Below, in pieces: positions 10,392 through 21,221 of a stretch of 64,000 nucleotides of DNA. The DNA comes from Molossus alvarezi (Eukaryota; Chordata; Mammalia; Chiroptera; Molossidae). Both the position numbers and the translations under genes were made by a program. Location of the stretch: NCBI GenBank assembly GCA_037176705.1, contig CM073885.1:167638290-167702289 (forward strand), given 5' to 3'. The notes below the pieces were generated by a model. The model did no database searches. It had not been told where the DNA came from and saw only the letters and a list, made by a program, of their open reading frames with translations. The stretch's first letter is position 1. Each line of letters opens with the position of its first letter.

Positions 10392-12395
10392 AAATGTGTT
10401 GAATGAAGCAGTCTTGCTAGTGTTCTACTTGTATGATGGTACTGTTGCAGGAGAAATCCGTGGGCCAAATTTCTCCATTGCTGGTGGGAGTGGGGCTCTT
10501 GTGATATCTTCAGAAAAGGAATTTTCTAAGGCTCATACAGGAAAATGAGTGATTTTTATTTGCATGGAGTTACATTCCTTGGGTGTCAAAGACCCAGTTT
10601 CCTTAAGCCAGTCCTGGAAAAGGGGGAGCTGTGGGTTTAGCAAAGCTAGAAGTAGGGCCAGTGTCCAGTTTCTGTTCCATGGTAGAGTCCGATGTAGCAT
10701 CAGGCTAGTCACAGCTCATCAGTCCATTGTGGGGGTCCACATGGCCTTGAGCCATGTGGGTGGATACAAGAGAATGCTCCCCCTGCCACCCAGTCTCAAG
10801 AGGGCCAACAAAGAGAACTTCCTATGTTTCTGGAGATTATGTATCTCAGACTTCTTGCCCTCCCAGGGACCACGCCTATTCTGGCCACTCACTTGTTCCC
10901 AGGTGTGACTTGACAGGCAAGCACCTTCCCACGTCACCCGCAGCTTACTGGGCATTCCTCTAAACTGCCTTTGTCCAGTCCCTTCTCCCATGGATCTGCA
11001 GGGAGTAGCCCTGGAGAGTGTTGACGTGTAGCTTCCTGGCAAAGCTGTATGAATGCCATGCCCATGTTATCTAGTCTCCCCTTTGGTTTCTTTCCTGTTA
11101 AATAATAATAACCAGATTATTATAATGGAAACAGTACTATATTTGCTCAGATGTGTTTGTACCTCATTTCTACATATTTCTTAGGGCAAAATTCCAAATA
11201 AAAACTTCTTTAACTTAATGGCTCAGATTTACATATCAATGACAAAAATATATAAACAAGCAGATTGACTTCAGAGTAGGGGAATTTGTCATATGCATTT
11301 GTGAAGAATTAATTTACAAATGATGGTTTAGGAATAATCAAGTCATTTGCCGAGCTACGAAGAACAGAGAAAGGGATATTTTAATGATTTATAATGCAGC
11401 AACTTGAAGGGTCTGATAAAATATTAAAGTTGCTTAAGTTCTAGGGAGAATTTCATAGTTAATTAACCATTGGTTTAATTAATGAATTCCAATTGGTTAA
11501 CTCCCTGGAGAGAATTCCATAATTAAAAAGAATATATGGATAAACAATCAATGAAATAGAAATTAGAGATAGAATCATGAGGTTTGTGTAAACAGCTTTC
11601 TAGTTAAAGATGCAAACTGGGAAATACCCCCTAACATTATATTTTTAAAAGATTTCCAGATACAAATCATTGGGCAGCCTTTGAAACTTTTTTTTCCCCT
11701 ATAAGAGTCTGAAAGATCTCAACACTGCACTCAGTGATGTGAGTTGACTCTTTTCAAGTCTTAAGTGTGATCCACCTGCCGAAGTTCAGAGCAGTTTTGG
11801 TCAGCATCCTTTACGCGCTCAGCAACTTGTACTTGGTAGTCTCCAAGCACATTTTTCTCGCCTTTGTCTTTGTGGTTTTTCTTGAAATATTCTCCAAAGT
11901 TTGTCCTATATTCCATACTAATTTCATGGTATGAAGCTCTGATCCTTTTATCCGCCCAGGATCTCTGACTTCCTTCTGGTCACAGCACTTTGTTATCATT
12001 GGGGATGTCCTCTCTCAGACTCCCTGTGGTTCTCGGGCCTTTTGTCGGAGTGTCATGCTTCTGGGACAGCTCAACTTGCCCCAAAGGTGGAGTAACCCTT
12101 TGTTTTCCACCTCAGGCCAATTGCTCCTTCCCTAAGTGTTGCATATATATTCTAGAAGAGAAAGAGGTTTGTTCGTTTGATTGTTTTTTTAAGTTTTTTG
12201 AGGAGTTGCTGCATTGGGAAGGTAAGTATCTAAAGCCGTCTATAGGCAGTCTTAGACTTGTCAATAGCATAAACCAGAAAATTGCAGTTTTGATTTGAGG
12301 TTTGTTACTTGCACACTGGAAGAGTCTTGGTAAATACATCAACATTTTTCATTATATTGCTATTTGAATAATTATTTGATTGGGGATGATTTGCG
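10392..12395. other. no gene seen; includes a small palindromic AT-rich cluster
   Basis: The frames at 10549-11042 (107 and 119 codons, opposite strands) overlap and look like chance. 11450-11530 holds an inverted and direct repeat cluster (see its own entry). 11810-12300 has further chance frames. No known repeat is clear. Confidence 0.45.
11448..11528. repeat. local inverted and direct repeat, AT-rich
   Basis: AGTTAATTAACCATTGG near 11457 is mirrored by CCAATTGGTTAACT near 11489, a stem-capable palindrome. AGGGAGAATTTCATAGTTAA and GGAGAGAATTCCATAATTAA at the two sides form a diverged direct repeat. It looks like a small local duplication plus inversion. Confidence 0.5.
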
Positions 12396-12399
12396 CCCC

Positions 12400-12525
12400 T
12401 AAATCGTAAGCTCTGTGAGGACAGGGTCCATGTTTGTTTTACATTTCTCTCTTTGTTTCCTTGGAACTTTTCATAGTGTTCACTATGTAGAAAGCACTCA
12501 GTAAATAATTGTTAAATGAATTTTC
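12400..12525 (+). repeat. L2 LINE 3' end
   Basis: TAAGCTCTGTGAGGACAGGG, then a T-rich spacer, then AGAAAGCACTCAGTAAATAA and TTGTTAAATGAA follow the well-known L2 3' terminus (TGAGCTCCTTGAGGGCAGGG ... CTCAATAAATGTTTGTTGAATGA). This is an ancient mammalian LINE remnant. Confidence 0.7.
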
Positions 12526-12912
12526 CATGTAAGTTCATCGGTGGAGTGTCCTCTTAGTGACCATTAACATAATTCAAGTTTCAGACATCAGGTGATATTC
12601 ATCAGAGGAGTCAAAAGTTTTGACTTCAATAGATTCTTCTCTGTTGGTTTTCTTAGGTAATATTTTTGTCTCTTCATTTTATACATTAAATTTTCTTACT
12701 TGGGTCTTATTTTTGTAATAAGACATACTCTCTGCACATAGTAGGTTTTCAATTTAAATGTTGTTGATATACTTATTGAATAAAGATCCACAAAGGTCTA
12801 TTTTACTTCCAATAAAGGCACTGACTCATCCAACCATTCATCTATTCAATAAGTAATCAATAATTTAAAAAAATGGATGAGCTACATAGATGCCCTTATT
12901 AGAAGTAAAATA

Positions 12913-13235
12913 AATAAACAGAGAATAGACTGACAGCTGTCAGAGGGATGGGGGGTTGTGGGGCTGGGTGCAAAGGTGACAGGATTAAGCAAAAAAATTT
13001 CATAGACACAGACAACAGTATTGTGATTACCAGAGGGAAGGGGGCCGGGGCGGGGGGGGGGGGATTTACGGAGAGTATAGGGTAGATGAATGCTGACGGA
13101 AGGGGACTTGACTTGGGGTGGTAAACACAGTGCAATGTACAGATGATGTATTATAGAACTGTACACCTGAAACCTATATGATTTTATTAACCAATGCCAC
13201 CCAAATAAATTCAATAAAAAAGAGGGAAAAAAAAG
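12913..13235 (+). repeat. 5'-truncated L1 3' end with 12-bp TSD
   Basis: The segment carries G-rich L1 3' UTR text, then ACTGTACACCTGAAACCTAT, TTTTATTAACCAATGCCACC and AATAAATTCAATAAAA before an A-rich tail, matching the 3' end of mammalian L1 of the L1MA type. It is flanked by AGAAGTAAAATA at 12901-12912 and 13236-13247, an exact 12-bp target-site duplication. Only about 320 bp were copied. The 110-codon minus frame here is an antisense L1 shadow. Confidence 0.92.
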
Positions 13236-13724
13236 AGAAGTAAAATAGGCTCTTGTGGGCCATGTAGAAACCTAGCTTTTATCTTATATTCTTTACATGT
13301 AAATTGGGGGATGCCATATGTTACACATTATGTGTGATGTGTGCTTAAAACATATGTCATTTTCATGATATGATTTGAATTCCCTTCATAAAGTTCAGTT
13401 CATCTGATTTTCATATTAGTTCAGCTGTTCAGTCAATGTGGTAAGTTCAGTTGAAAGATGTTTTTATTCATCCATTTAATTTCAGAATTCACTGTTTTAG
13501 ATTTTAAAAAAACAACAAGGTTTCTATACTTAAGGAATGTGGTCTGCAGGGGACATAGCATGGACATCCCAGAGGGAGGACTGTGACAAGCGTGAGTATA
13601 ACGCAGGGACAGATGCTGCCGAAGCAGCAGAGCCAGGGAGGCCTCCCAGGGAGGGTGGGGCAGGTTCTCTCGGGGAGACAGGCGTAGTTTGCCCTATGGG
13701 GTTAAAGGATGCTTCTGATGCTGC

Positions 13725-13815
13725 ACAGGCTTGGGTCCTAATCTTGGCTCTGCCATTTTCTCGTTGGGTAACCTTGCACAAAAATTGTAATCCCTCTGTA
13801 TCTGTAATACAGAAA
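13725..13815 (+). repeat. MIR SINE core fragment
   Basis: GGCTTGGGTCCTAATCTTGG, CTCTGCCATTTTCT, GGGTAACCTTGCACAA and CTCTGTATCTGTAATAC follow the MIR order (GGGTTCGAATCC, CTCTGCCACTTACT, TGACCTTGGGCAAG, CTCATCTGTAAAATG). MIR is an ancient tRNA-derived SINE shared by mammals. Confidence 0.65.
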
Positions 13816-14340
13816 TACAATTATGTATCAGGCCACTATTATAACTGTAGTGACATTTTTCTGTTCTCTGCAGTTTTGGTAGTGTTGCCATAGAAATATA
13901 AGAAAGCATGGCAGCAGTAAGTTGAGGGAAGAAGGTAAACAAGAATCAACAAGTAGGGCAGGCAAGGCAAGGACTTCTCTGCAGAGCAGCGAGCAAGCAG
14001 TCTGCGAGGCTTTCATTAGTGCTTTTTAAATGGTAATCACTGATGTGTCCATGTTTCAAACTGCCAGAGATAAAACCCCGTATCATCTTTGGGTTGGTAA
14101 TCATGTGCAGTGGTATTGAAGATTTAGGAAAAATTACGACCAGTTAATGCTTCTGATGGTCATGTGAACATTCAAAGGGTTTGCAGACTGCACCTCCGAC
14201 ACGCTCTGACTTGCATGAGTAGGTCGTGGAATGCCAAGCATTGCTCTTTCCCAGGGTCCTCCCCCTCACTCAGCCATAGCCCAGGGCAAGACTTGGATTT
14301 GAAGAACATCATTCCAATAAAATATGCATTAAAAGAACAC

Positions 14341-14394
14341 CCAGCCCAGCCATTGTGGCTCAGTGGTTGAGCATAAAATTAAAAAAAAAAAAAT
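14341..14394 (+). repeat. micro-SINE: Ves head only plus A-rich tail
   Basis: Only the first ~33 bases of a Ves SINE are present (CAGCCATTGTGGCTCAGTGG, then TTGAGC), followed directly by ATAAAATT and a 13-A run. AAAAGAAC flanks it at 14331-14338 and 14395-14402, consistent with a short target-site duplication. It therefore looks like a genuine insertion of an extremely short, 3'-deleted SINE rather than a decayed full copy. Confidence 0.75.
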
Positions 14395-14402
14395 AAAAGA
14401 AC

Positions 14403-15084
14403 CCTCAAATAATTTATTTTTAACAAACCCATGCTGTGGAAAATGAGACAAAGCTCCCAGGAACAGTTTTCTTATCTCTGCCTAAACTGAGGACATGAAA
14501 AAAATATTCTGCTGTGTCATCCACTTTGAAGCAAGAAAATAATACTTTGACCTTATTAATACACTTGCTTCTGAGGGTAAACAAACTACCTTAAGAAATT
14601 TCACAACTCACAGGGGTGACTAAATTTCTTGGATGATGGTGCTCTGTTTATCAAGTGATCCCAAACGCTACCTGTGTTCTAGTGAACTGATCTGAAAAGG
14701 TAAGCAGTATATGTGCGAAAGCGAGACAGCTAGCTGTGCTAAGATTTCACAGTGGATGAAAGAAAATGTCAAAATAAGAAATAAATAGGTCTTTAAAATC
14801 CAGAGGTTCCCAAGCACTGCACATTTAGCATTTTTTTCAGAACGATATGGAGGCCTTTGGTATGTTAGTTGAGGATAGCCCTGTATATACGGGCAATGGA
14901 GGAGGGTGCACTCGTGTATTATTTGGGAGTGACGGAACAGCTCCTTATTCCCAAGACTAAGAGAAGTCTCCTCTATCACAGACAGATTCTTCACTCTCTC
15001 TGAAGGTGACAGCTGACCAGTGACATATATTTGTCAGCTGAATGACACTCAGTCTCTTAGAAAGGTCCCTCTAGTATTGGTGTG
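14403..15084. other. no gene seen
   Basis: Unique sequence. The 108-codon minus frame at 14668-14994 has no recognised domain and is likely chance. Confidence 0.45.
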
Positions 15085-15765
15085 GAGAACTGACAGGAAG
15101 GGGCAGACCTGGAGACAGAGCAGAGGTGGGAACTACTGGATTGATAATGATGAAAATGGGTGAAGGCTTCCAGTAAGAGGGCAAAGTCCAAGATAGTTCT
15201 CAAGTTCCAAGGTGCTTTAGGGAATAGAAAGCTTTAGACTTGTTGAGATGCTAATGGAACAGCCCAGTAGATGCCAACTTTACCAGGTGGTCTTGGAGGA
15301 GATCAAGGTGTTGAATCATCAACGTTTAGGTAGTGGTGGAAACCAGCCAAGTGAATGAATAGACAGAGAAGAACAGAGGGTCAAGGTCAGAGTCCTGGAG
15401 AACTGGGCTGGGAAAGGTGAAGGGAGGAGGGCACCAGCAAGGAGAATGAGGAGGAGCTACCTGGAAGGGAGCAGGCCTGTGGGAGGAGACACAGATTATG
15501 AGAATCGAGGAGGAGGAGTCATCTGTGAATTTAGTAAGAGTGTTTGGGTGGAGGAGTGGGTGCTGGCTGGTGCCAGATTTCAGTAGCATGAAGGTGAGAG
15601 GACAGAGTGAAACTACAGTCTTTAAAAGAGCTTGGCTGAGAAAGAAATGGGAGCAGAGGAGCAAGAGAGAGTTTTCCCAGATAGGAGAGTTGAGCCTGCC
15701 CACAGGTGTGGGGAAAGCAGCCAGTGGATTAGGCAGATTGAGAATGTGACTAGGGTATAAATACA
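15085..15765. repeat. possible ancient purine-rich interspersed repeat
   Basis: A G- and A-rich stretch with phrases such as GAGGAGATCAAGGTGTTG, GGTCAGAGTCCTGGAGAACTG, AATTTAGTAAGAGTG and GCTTGGCTGAGAAAGAAATG. The order resembles an ancient mammalian repeat that reads L2-like on the other strand. The family name is uncertain. The purine bias explains the 146-codon minus-strand frame, which lacks a domain. Confidence 0.4.
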
Positions 15766-15869
15766 TTAAAATATGTCAGCATTGTCTTTGGGAAGATGAT
15801 CACAGCTCTCCCAAAATGCAACTTGATTCGAGGAACTCTTTATTATATCACATGTAAGAAAATTGCTGT

Positions 15870-15985
15870 GACATCTAATAAAAATTTAATTAAGGCTTAG
15901 ATAAAATCACACATATGAGTCATTAAATCCGCGGCATCTCTCAAATAAACAAAGTTTGTTGGAAAGAGAATTTTATCTTTAGAAG
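15870..15985. promoter_or_regulatory. candidate conserved noncoding block
   Basis: A non-repetitive AT-rich stretch with AATTTAATTAAGG, ATGAGTCATTAAATCCG (an AP-1-like TGAGTCA within it) and CAAATAAACAAAG (forkhead-like). The site density resembles vertebrate enhancers. The call is inference only. Confidence 0.2.
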
Positions 15986-16282
15986 TAGCAGCAGGAAAAA
16001 ATGAATGTTTCATTTATTTTATAAGTTAAGTCCAGGCTATAAAATGGGCGTAACGTGATAAATAATGTTATATGTTTAGAAAAAAGTATTTAAAATAATT
16101 TGCTTAGTTTCAGGACTTTTTTATTTTAAGTCAACATCACACCTTGAAGGAGAATGGAATAATGACTTTATTGTCCTTTTACCAATAGGAGACCAGGAAT
16201 TGAAATAATAAACTGAGGAAAAAGTGTTGCTTTTCTTCACTGTAATTAATTTTTATGACTCTTTTCAAGATGAGTTTTTATA

Positions 16283-16335
16283 GTGATTAAAACAGTGCCT
16301 GGAACTTAGTAGGCCTCAATGAATATTTGTGACCT
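16283..16335 (+). repeat. L2/MIR 3' terminal fragment
   Basis: AACAGTGCCTGGAACTTAGT, then AGGCCTCAATGAATATTTGT, matches the shared L2/MIR 3' end (CAGTGCCTGGCACATAGTAG ... CTCAATAAATGTTTG). Short and diverged. Confidence 0.55.
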
Positions 16336-16756
16336 ATGAGTTTTTCAATCTTTATTTGTATTTAAGCAATAGAAGTAAGGATCTTTTTTTTTTTTTTTTT
16401 CATAAAATCATTGGAACTCTCTTCTCACTGATAAACTCTTATAAAAGAGGTATTTATTTTCTTCCAGTATTGCCTTCAAGGTGAACTAGAGTTTTATAAA
16501 CAGTTTCTTTATAAAATTGTTAAGACTTTAAAAGGACTGATTGTTATCATCAGTAACATGCTACCCAGCAAGACATTCCTGACCAGCTTGAAGTAAAAAA
16601 AAATAAATAAATAAAATCAAGGTATCAGCCTTATGCAAGTTTGAAATTAAAAAATGAGAACAAAAGTTAAAACCAACAAACCCTTCTTATCTGTAGGTTA
16701 TCTTTCAGGGTAGATTACAAATTTGTTTCTCTTAGTAGTTCAAAGATTGCTCCATG

Positions 16757-16758
<2 letters not shown>

Positions 16759-16796
<38 letters not shown>
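16759..16796. repeat. (GT)n microsatellite
   Basis: About 19 uninterrupted GT units. It is likely length-polymorphic and can form Z-DNA. Confidence 0.97.
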
Positions 16797-16798
<2 letters not shown>

Positions 16799-17257
16799 GA
16801 GGGAAGGTAATGAATGAGTGGGAAGGAGGTAAAAGATGAAAAATGACATGGCTTAGGTCAAGTTCTGATGATTTAACGATTTTTATAGATGTACCATAAG
16901 GTAGTTACTTAGTTTGTGTTTTTGTAAATGATCTGTCCTATTTTAACGTTGTAATGCATTGCAGAGACCAAAACAACAAAATTAATGAATTTTGTTTTAT
17001 GAGACATGCAGAAATGGTAATATAGAATATAAATGTGCATCAATGTACAGTGATCGTTCAGCTTGTAACTGAATCTGTTAGGTCATTTATCATTGTTTGT
17101 CTATGTAAATGGCTTTGTCATATGCTTTTCTATAAATCAGAAACACAGGCTTCTCCTTGTTTTTTTTTTATTTAGTTTCTTTTGCATTTAAGACACTTAA
17201 TATTTAACCTGACAAGATATTAATAAAAAGTCACTATGATAATGCCACTTAGTCTTT

Positions 17258-17494
17258 TTTTTTAAAGAATCTTTTCTTTAATATGCTTTTATTGATTTTT
17301 TTTTTTTTTAGAGAGAGAGGAAGGGAGAGAGAGAAACATCGATGTGAGAGAAACACATCAATCAGCTGCCTCCTGCAACCCCCCACCAGAGATGGAGCCC
17401 GAAATCCGGGCATGTGCCCTGATCGGGAATGGAACCAGGACTTCTTGGTCCATGGGATGATGCTCAATCCACTGAGCCACACCGGCCAGGTAAA
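17258..17494 (-). repeat. Ves SINE, subfamily C, with 13-bp TSD
   Basis: On the minus strand: ACCTGGCCGGTGTGGCTCAG, TGGATTGAGCATCATCCCAT, GGACCAAGAAGTCCTGG, GGGCACATGCCCGG, ATCGATGTTTCTCTC and a long A-rich 3' end. CCACTTAGTCTTT occurs at 17245-17257 and again at 17495-17507, an exact 13-bp target-site duplication. The 77-81-codon frames are SINE shadows. Confidence 0.96.
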
Positions 17495-17855
17495 CCACTT
17501 AGTCTTTCAATTACTTGCATTTTTGTGAAATAAAAATTAAAAAATAGTTATAATTTAGTGATTTTATGAAACTTTCTCTTAGTAAAATTTCTAGGCTCTA
17601 AATGCTCAGATGTCCAGAGTAGATTATATAATGCTTTATTTATGTGTAAAACAATGAAAACTGCACACATTGTTGATATTTTATATATTGTTTGCAATAT
17701 ATTATACACATTATCTTCAACCCTGTTGTATTTTCTAGTATGTAATAATAAATACATTAGAAATTTGTAAGCTAGTATATTTACATCCCTGTAAAAAAGA
17801 CAAATCAGTTTCTTAGTCACCTAAACTTAAGAGAGATTTTGAAACCATTTTAAAA

Positions 17856-18236
17856 ATGCAAGCTAAAGTGAACCCAAGTCAATTATTTAATCCTGTGGAG
17901 CAAAGATTGAAATACCGGACTGATACAGAACGACTCATTTCGAAGCTTCTATCTTGTAGCTGCCACGCTACCAGAAAGCTTTCTATGAGGTCTTCTCTCC
18001 TTTCTTTGTCTTTTTCTGTGTTCCTGCTTGTTTTGTGTGTACCTGGCAATCTGCTAATCAGTTGTGCATTTTATTGTCTAATTGCTACATTAGTAAGTCT
18101 TGTCTTTTGGGCGATTGCACACTGTTTGCAGGGAAGGACTTGGGTCGATACTTGTATACTGATGTGTCTGTTTTTTGACCTGAAGGATAAAGGACTTACT
18201 GCTCTTCCCATTTCAACAGTGGCTTTTGTGGGGTAA
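17856..18236 (+). other. unusual 126-codon open frame, membrane-like
   Basis: The frame starts MQAKVNPSQLF, has a basic region, then a long hydrophobic stretch at about residues 45-92 (leucine, valine, phenylalanine and cysteine rich) that could make two membrane spans, and ends TVAFVG followed by a stop. Its end overlaps a strong splice-donor-like GGG-GTAAGAG at 18229-18238. I recognise no family. A T-rich stretch gives hydrophobic codons by chance, so it is more likely noncoding than a gene. Confidence 0.15.
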
Positions 18237-18239
18237 GAG

Positions 18240-18950
18240 TTAACTGCAGATCTGACTTCTGATTTGGCTGCAGCTCCTTCCTTCGGATCTGCCTGTGGGC
18301 ACTGCCATAGCAGGCAATGGGTCCCATCCCACAGGTGCTTGGTCTGGTTCACAGATGGAAGCTGTAAGAGGGGCTGGTTGGAGCAGACACGTGGGAGTCG
18401 GAGAGACATACATGGGTGTGAACTAGGCACTGCCACTTCTTTGAACTGTTAGCTGAGCACCTGCTTCACTGTTCTTAGTTACTGTCAATACACCAAAGGT
18501 TTATTGGAAGATGTAAAGGAATACTGTATGCAGACCACTGGCTTTTGATATACTCAACTACAGTAACAATGGTACCTAAATGTTTTGTCAGCAAATGAGA
18601 GCAATCCAACTTGAATTAGCTTAATCAAAATGGGGAATTTGAGGAGAAACCTCACCGAGCCCAAGAAGAACAGTGTGGTTGGCCCTCAGGGACAAGCGTT
18701 CTACTCTCCATCTGTCATTTTGGTAGCAAGTCTTTGTTTCTGCTTGGCTGGTCTATACGGCAAGACACACAGTGAGGGTCATCTTCAGGACCCAGCCACA
18801 CTGACAGCTCTTAGCCTGAGGCATTCCTAGTCTGGAGTTCGAGTCCTGCCAAAGGACTTCTTCGCCCACATCAGGACCACGGCACTGTGTCCAAGAGACC
18901 AATTCCATTTAATATTATTTTTGTATGGTATAAATGAAATTATGGTGCTC
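18240..18950. other. no gene seen
   Basis: Mixed-composition unique sequence with overlapping chance frames on both strands (60-121 codons). No known repeat or RNA is recognised. Confidence 0.45.
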
Positions 18951-18954
18951 CCTT

Positions 18955-18987
18955 GTTTAAAGCCTTCCAATTACTTTCCATTAAAAT
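18955..18987 (+). repeat. L2 fragment, left part split by an L1
   Basis: GTTTAAAGCCTTCCAATTAC and TTTCCATTAAAATAA resemble the L2 phrase ending ...TTCAATGGCTCCCCATTGC. The element resumes after the L1 at 20431 with GGATACAATCCAGTC and after the SINE at 20692, so the three pieces read through as one L2. Confidence 0.6.
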
Positions 18988-19610
18988 AACTTCACTTTGG
19001 AGAAGTGTCAATTCAGATCCTTTGCTCACTTTTTAATTAAATTGTTTATCTTCCTGGTATTAAGTTGTATAAGTTCTTTATATATTTTGGAAATCAACCA
19101 CTTATCAGATGTATCATTAGTGAATATGTTCTCCCATTCAGTGGGTTCCCTTTTCATTTTGTTGATGGTTTATTTTGCTGTGCAGAAACTTTTTAGTTTG
19201 GCGTAGTCACATTTGTTTATTTTTTCCTTAGTTTCCCTTGCCCTAGGAGATGTGTCAGCAAAACTACTGCCATAAGAGATGTCTGAGACTGTACTGCCTA
19301 TGTTTTTTTCTAGGATTTTTATGTTTCATCACTTACATTTAAGTATTTTATTCATTTTGAGTTTATATTTGTATATGGTATAAATTGGTGATCTGGTTTC
19401 ATTTTTTTGCATGTAGCTGTCCAATTTCCCCAACACCATTTATTGAAGAGACTGTCTTGATGCCACTGTGTGCTCTTGCCACCTTTGTCAAATATTTATT
19501 GAGCATATTGTCTTGGGTCAATTTTTGGGTTCTCTGTTCTGTTCCACTGATCTATATGCCTGTTCTTGTGCCAGTACCAGGCTATTTTGATTACAGTTAC
19601 TTTGTAGAAT
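18988..19610 (-). repeat. L1 ORF2 segment, inverted 5' part of a twin-primed insertion
   Basis: Read on the minus strand this is L1 ORF2 coding DNA. Telltale peptides are [18 protein letters not shown] and, further on, the region normally encoding DYAKLKSFCTAK. It is joined head to head to a plus-strand L1 segment that begins with the next part of ORF2. Both sides of the element share ACACTTCTCCAAAG at the switch point. It is a dead copy with stops and gaps. The element continues at 19611-20430. Confidence 0.9.
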
Positions 19611-20430
19611 AGACACTTCTCCAAAGAGTGCATACAGATAGCCAATAGACATATGAAAAATTGCTCAACATCACTAAGCATCATGGAGATGCAATTGAAA
19701 TGACTATGAGGTATCACCTCACACCTGCCAGAATGACTACCATCAATAATCATTAAACAACAAGTACTAGTGAGGATGTGTAGAAAAGGGAACCCTAGTA
19801 CACTGCTGCTAGGAAGCAAACTGGTGTAGCCACTGTGGAAAACAGTGTGAAGTTTCACCCCCAAAATTAAAAATGGAACTGCCATTTGACCCAGTGATTC
19901 CACTTTTGGAATATATTCTAAGAATCTTGAAACCCAGTCAGAAGAATATATGTACCTCTATGTTCATAGCAGCATTGTTTACAGTAGCTAAGATCTGGAA
20001 ATAGCCCAAGTGTCCCTCAGTAAATGAGTGGATATAAAAGCTGTGGTACATGTACACAATGAAATACTGTAAAAAAGAAAAAGCTCTTATCCTTTGTGAC
20101 CGCATAGATGGACCTGGAGATTATTATGCTAAGTGAAATAAACCAGTCAGAGAAAGACAAATAGCACATGATCTCACTTATTGTGGAATCCAATGAACAA
20201 AATAAGCTGATGAGCAAAATAGGACCAGAGGCATGGATACATGGAACAGACTGGCAGATCTCAGAGGTGAGTGGGGTGGGAAAGACTGGAAGAGATTAAC
20301 CAAAGAACATACATGCATAGCCCTTGGACATAGATACTAATGGGGTGAAGGCCTGAGGTGTGGAGGGGGGCAAAGCGAGGAAAAATTGAGGACATTTGTA
20401 ATAGTGTCTACAATAAAAATAAAAAAATAA
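19611..20430 (+). repeat. L1 ORF2 end and 3' UTR, right part of a twin-primed insertion
   Basis: It begins GACACTTCTCCAAAGAGTGC, continues with ORF2 DNA ([15 protein letters not shown] and AIVYSSKDLEIAQVSLSK-like regions are recognisable but broken by stops) and the AAGTGAAATAAACCAGTCAG motif, then the G-rich 3' UTR, and ends ACAATAAAAATAAAAAAATAA. Together with the inverted piece at 18988-19610 it forms about 1.4 kb of 5'-truncated L1 inserted into an L2. Confidence 0.9.
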
Positions 20431-20457
20431 GGATACAATCCAGTCTCTTTCCCATGT
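20431..20457 (+). repeat. L2 fragment, middle part
   Basis: GGATACAATCCAGTCTCTTT then CCCATGT continues the L2 text (AGGATAAAATCCAAACTCCTT-like) between the L1 tail and the SINE. The last 11 bases are also the left SINE target-site copy. Confidence 0.6.
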
Positions 20458-20680
20458 CTTTTTTTTTTTTTCCTTTATTGATTTTAGAGAGAGAGAGAGA
20501 GAGAGAGGAAGAGAGAGAGAGAGAAATATTGATGAGAGAGAACATTGATTGGCTGCCTTCTGCATGCGCCCCCCTGGGGATTTGGCCCACAACCTGGGCA
20601 TGTGCCCTCACCAGGAATCAAACCAGCGACCTCTTGGTGCATGGGTCAATGCTCAAACACTGAGCCACACCAGCCAGATT
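20458..20680 (-). repeat. Ves SINE, subfamily B, with 11-bp TSD
   Basis: On the minus strand: CTGGCTGGTGTGGCTCAG, CATTGACCCATGCACCAAG, GGTCGCTGGTTTGATTCC, GGGCACATGCCCAGG and the long GA/CT-rich segment, then AAATCAATAAAGG and an A run. CTTTCCCATGT flanks it at 20447-20457 and 20681-20691. It was inserted into the same L2 that holds the L1, after that L2 had already decayed. Confidence 0.95.
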
Positions 20681-20691
20681 CTTTCCCATGT

Positions 20692-21045
20692 TTTAAAGGC
20701 CCATGTGAGCAGGCCCCTGCCTCCCTGTTTTATCTCATCATAAAACAGATGTAATTATTGTTCACTTCCTCTCACACAGGTTATGCTCCACTCCTGTTTT
20801 GATCTTGTTACTTAGGTCTAAGTGTAAATGTTATTTTTTGATAACAGTCCTGCTCACTACTCAGTATACAGTAGCCACTCTGTAAAATTACCTTTTACTC
20901 TCTTACATTTGTTTCTTAATTTTTTCCACATATTCTCTCCGGTGTCAGGTTAGGGACCTGGTCTACTGTTCATTACTGGACCCTTAACCTGCAGCTTGGC
21001 ACACTGTAGGTTCCCAACCACTATTTTGTTCCAGAAATGACCTCT
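20692..21045 (+). repeat. L2 fragment, right part
   Basis: AAAGGCCCATGTGAGCAGGC then CCCTGCCTCCCTG, CACAGGTTATGCTCCACTCC, and a 3' end with GTTAGGGACCTGGTCTACTG and TTGGCACACTGTAGGTTCCC follow the L2 3' region in order. It belongs with 18955-18987 and 20431-20457. Confidence 0.65.
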
Positions 21046-21221
21046 CTTCCTGTAAACATGCAGATAGAGCCAGGCTGGGATTAGGGTCAGCTTCATTTCC
21101 AGAAAAAGGAGGGGAGGGGTAAGCTAAATGAAGAAACCACTACACACTTACATGTTACTTTCAACTCTACAAAGCATTTTACCATAATCACATCTTATTT
21201 AAACTTTATACCAATTCATTG

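Noticed and set aside
13530..13893. Overlapping frames of 96 and 118 codons on both strands
   Set aside because: Part of the region is a MIR and the frames share no recognisable domain.
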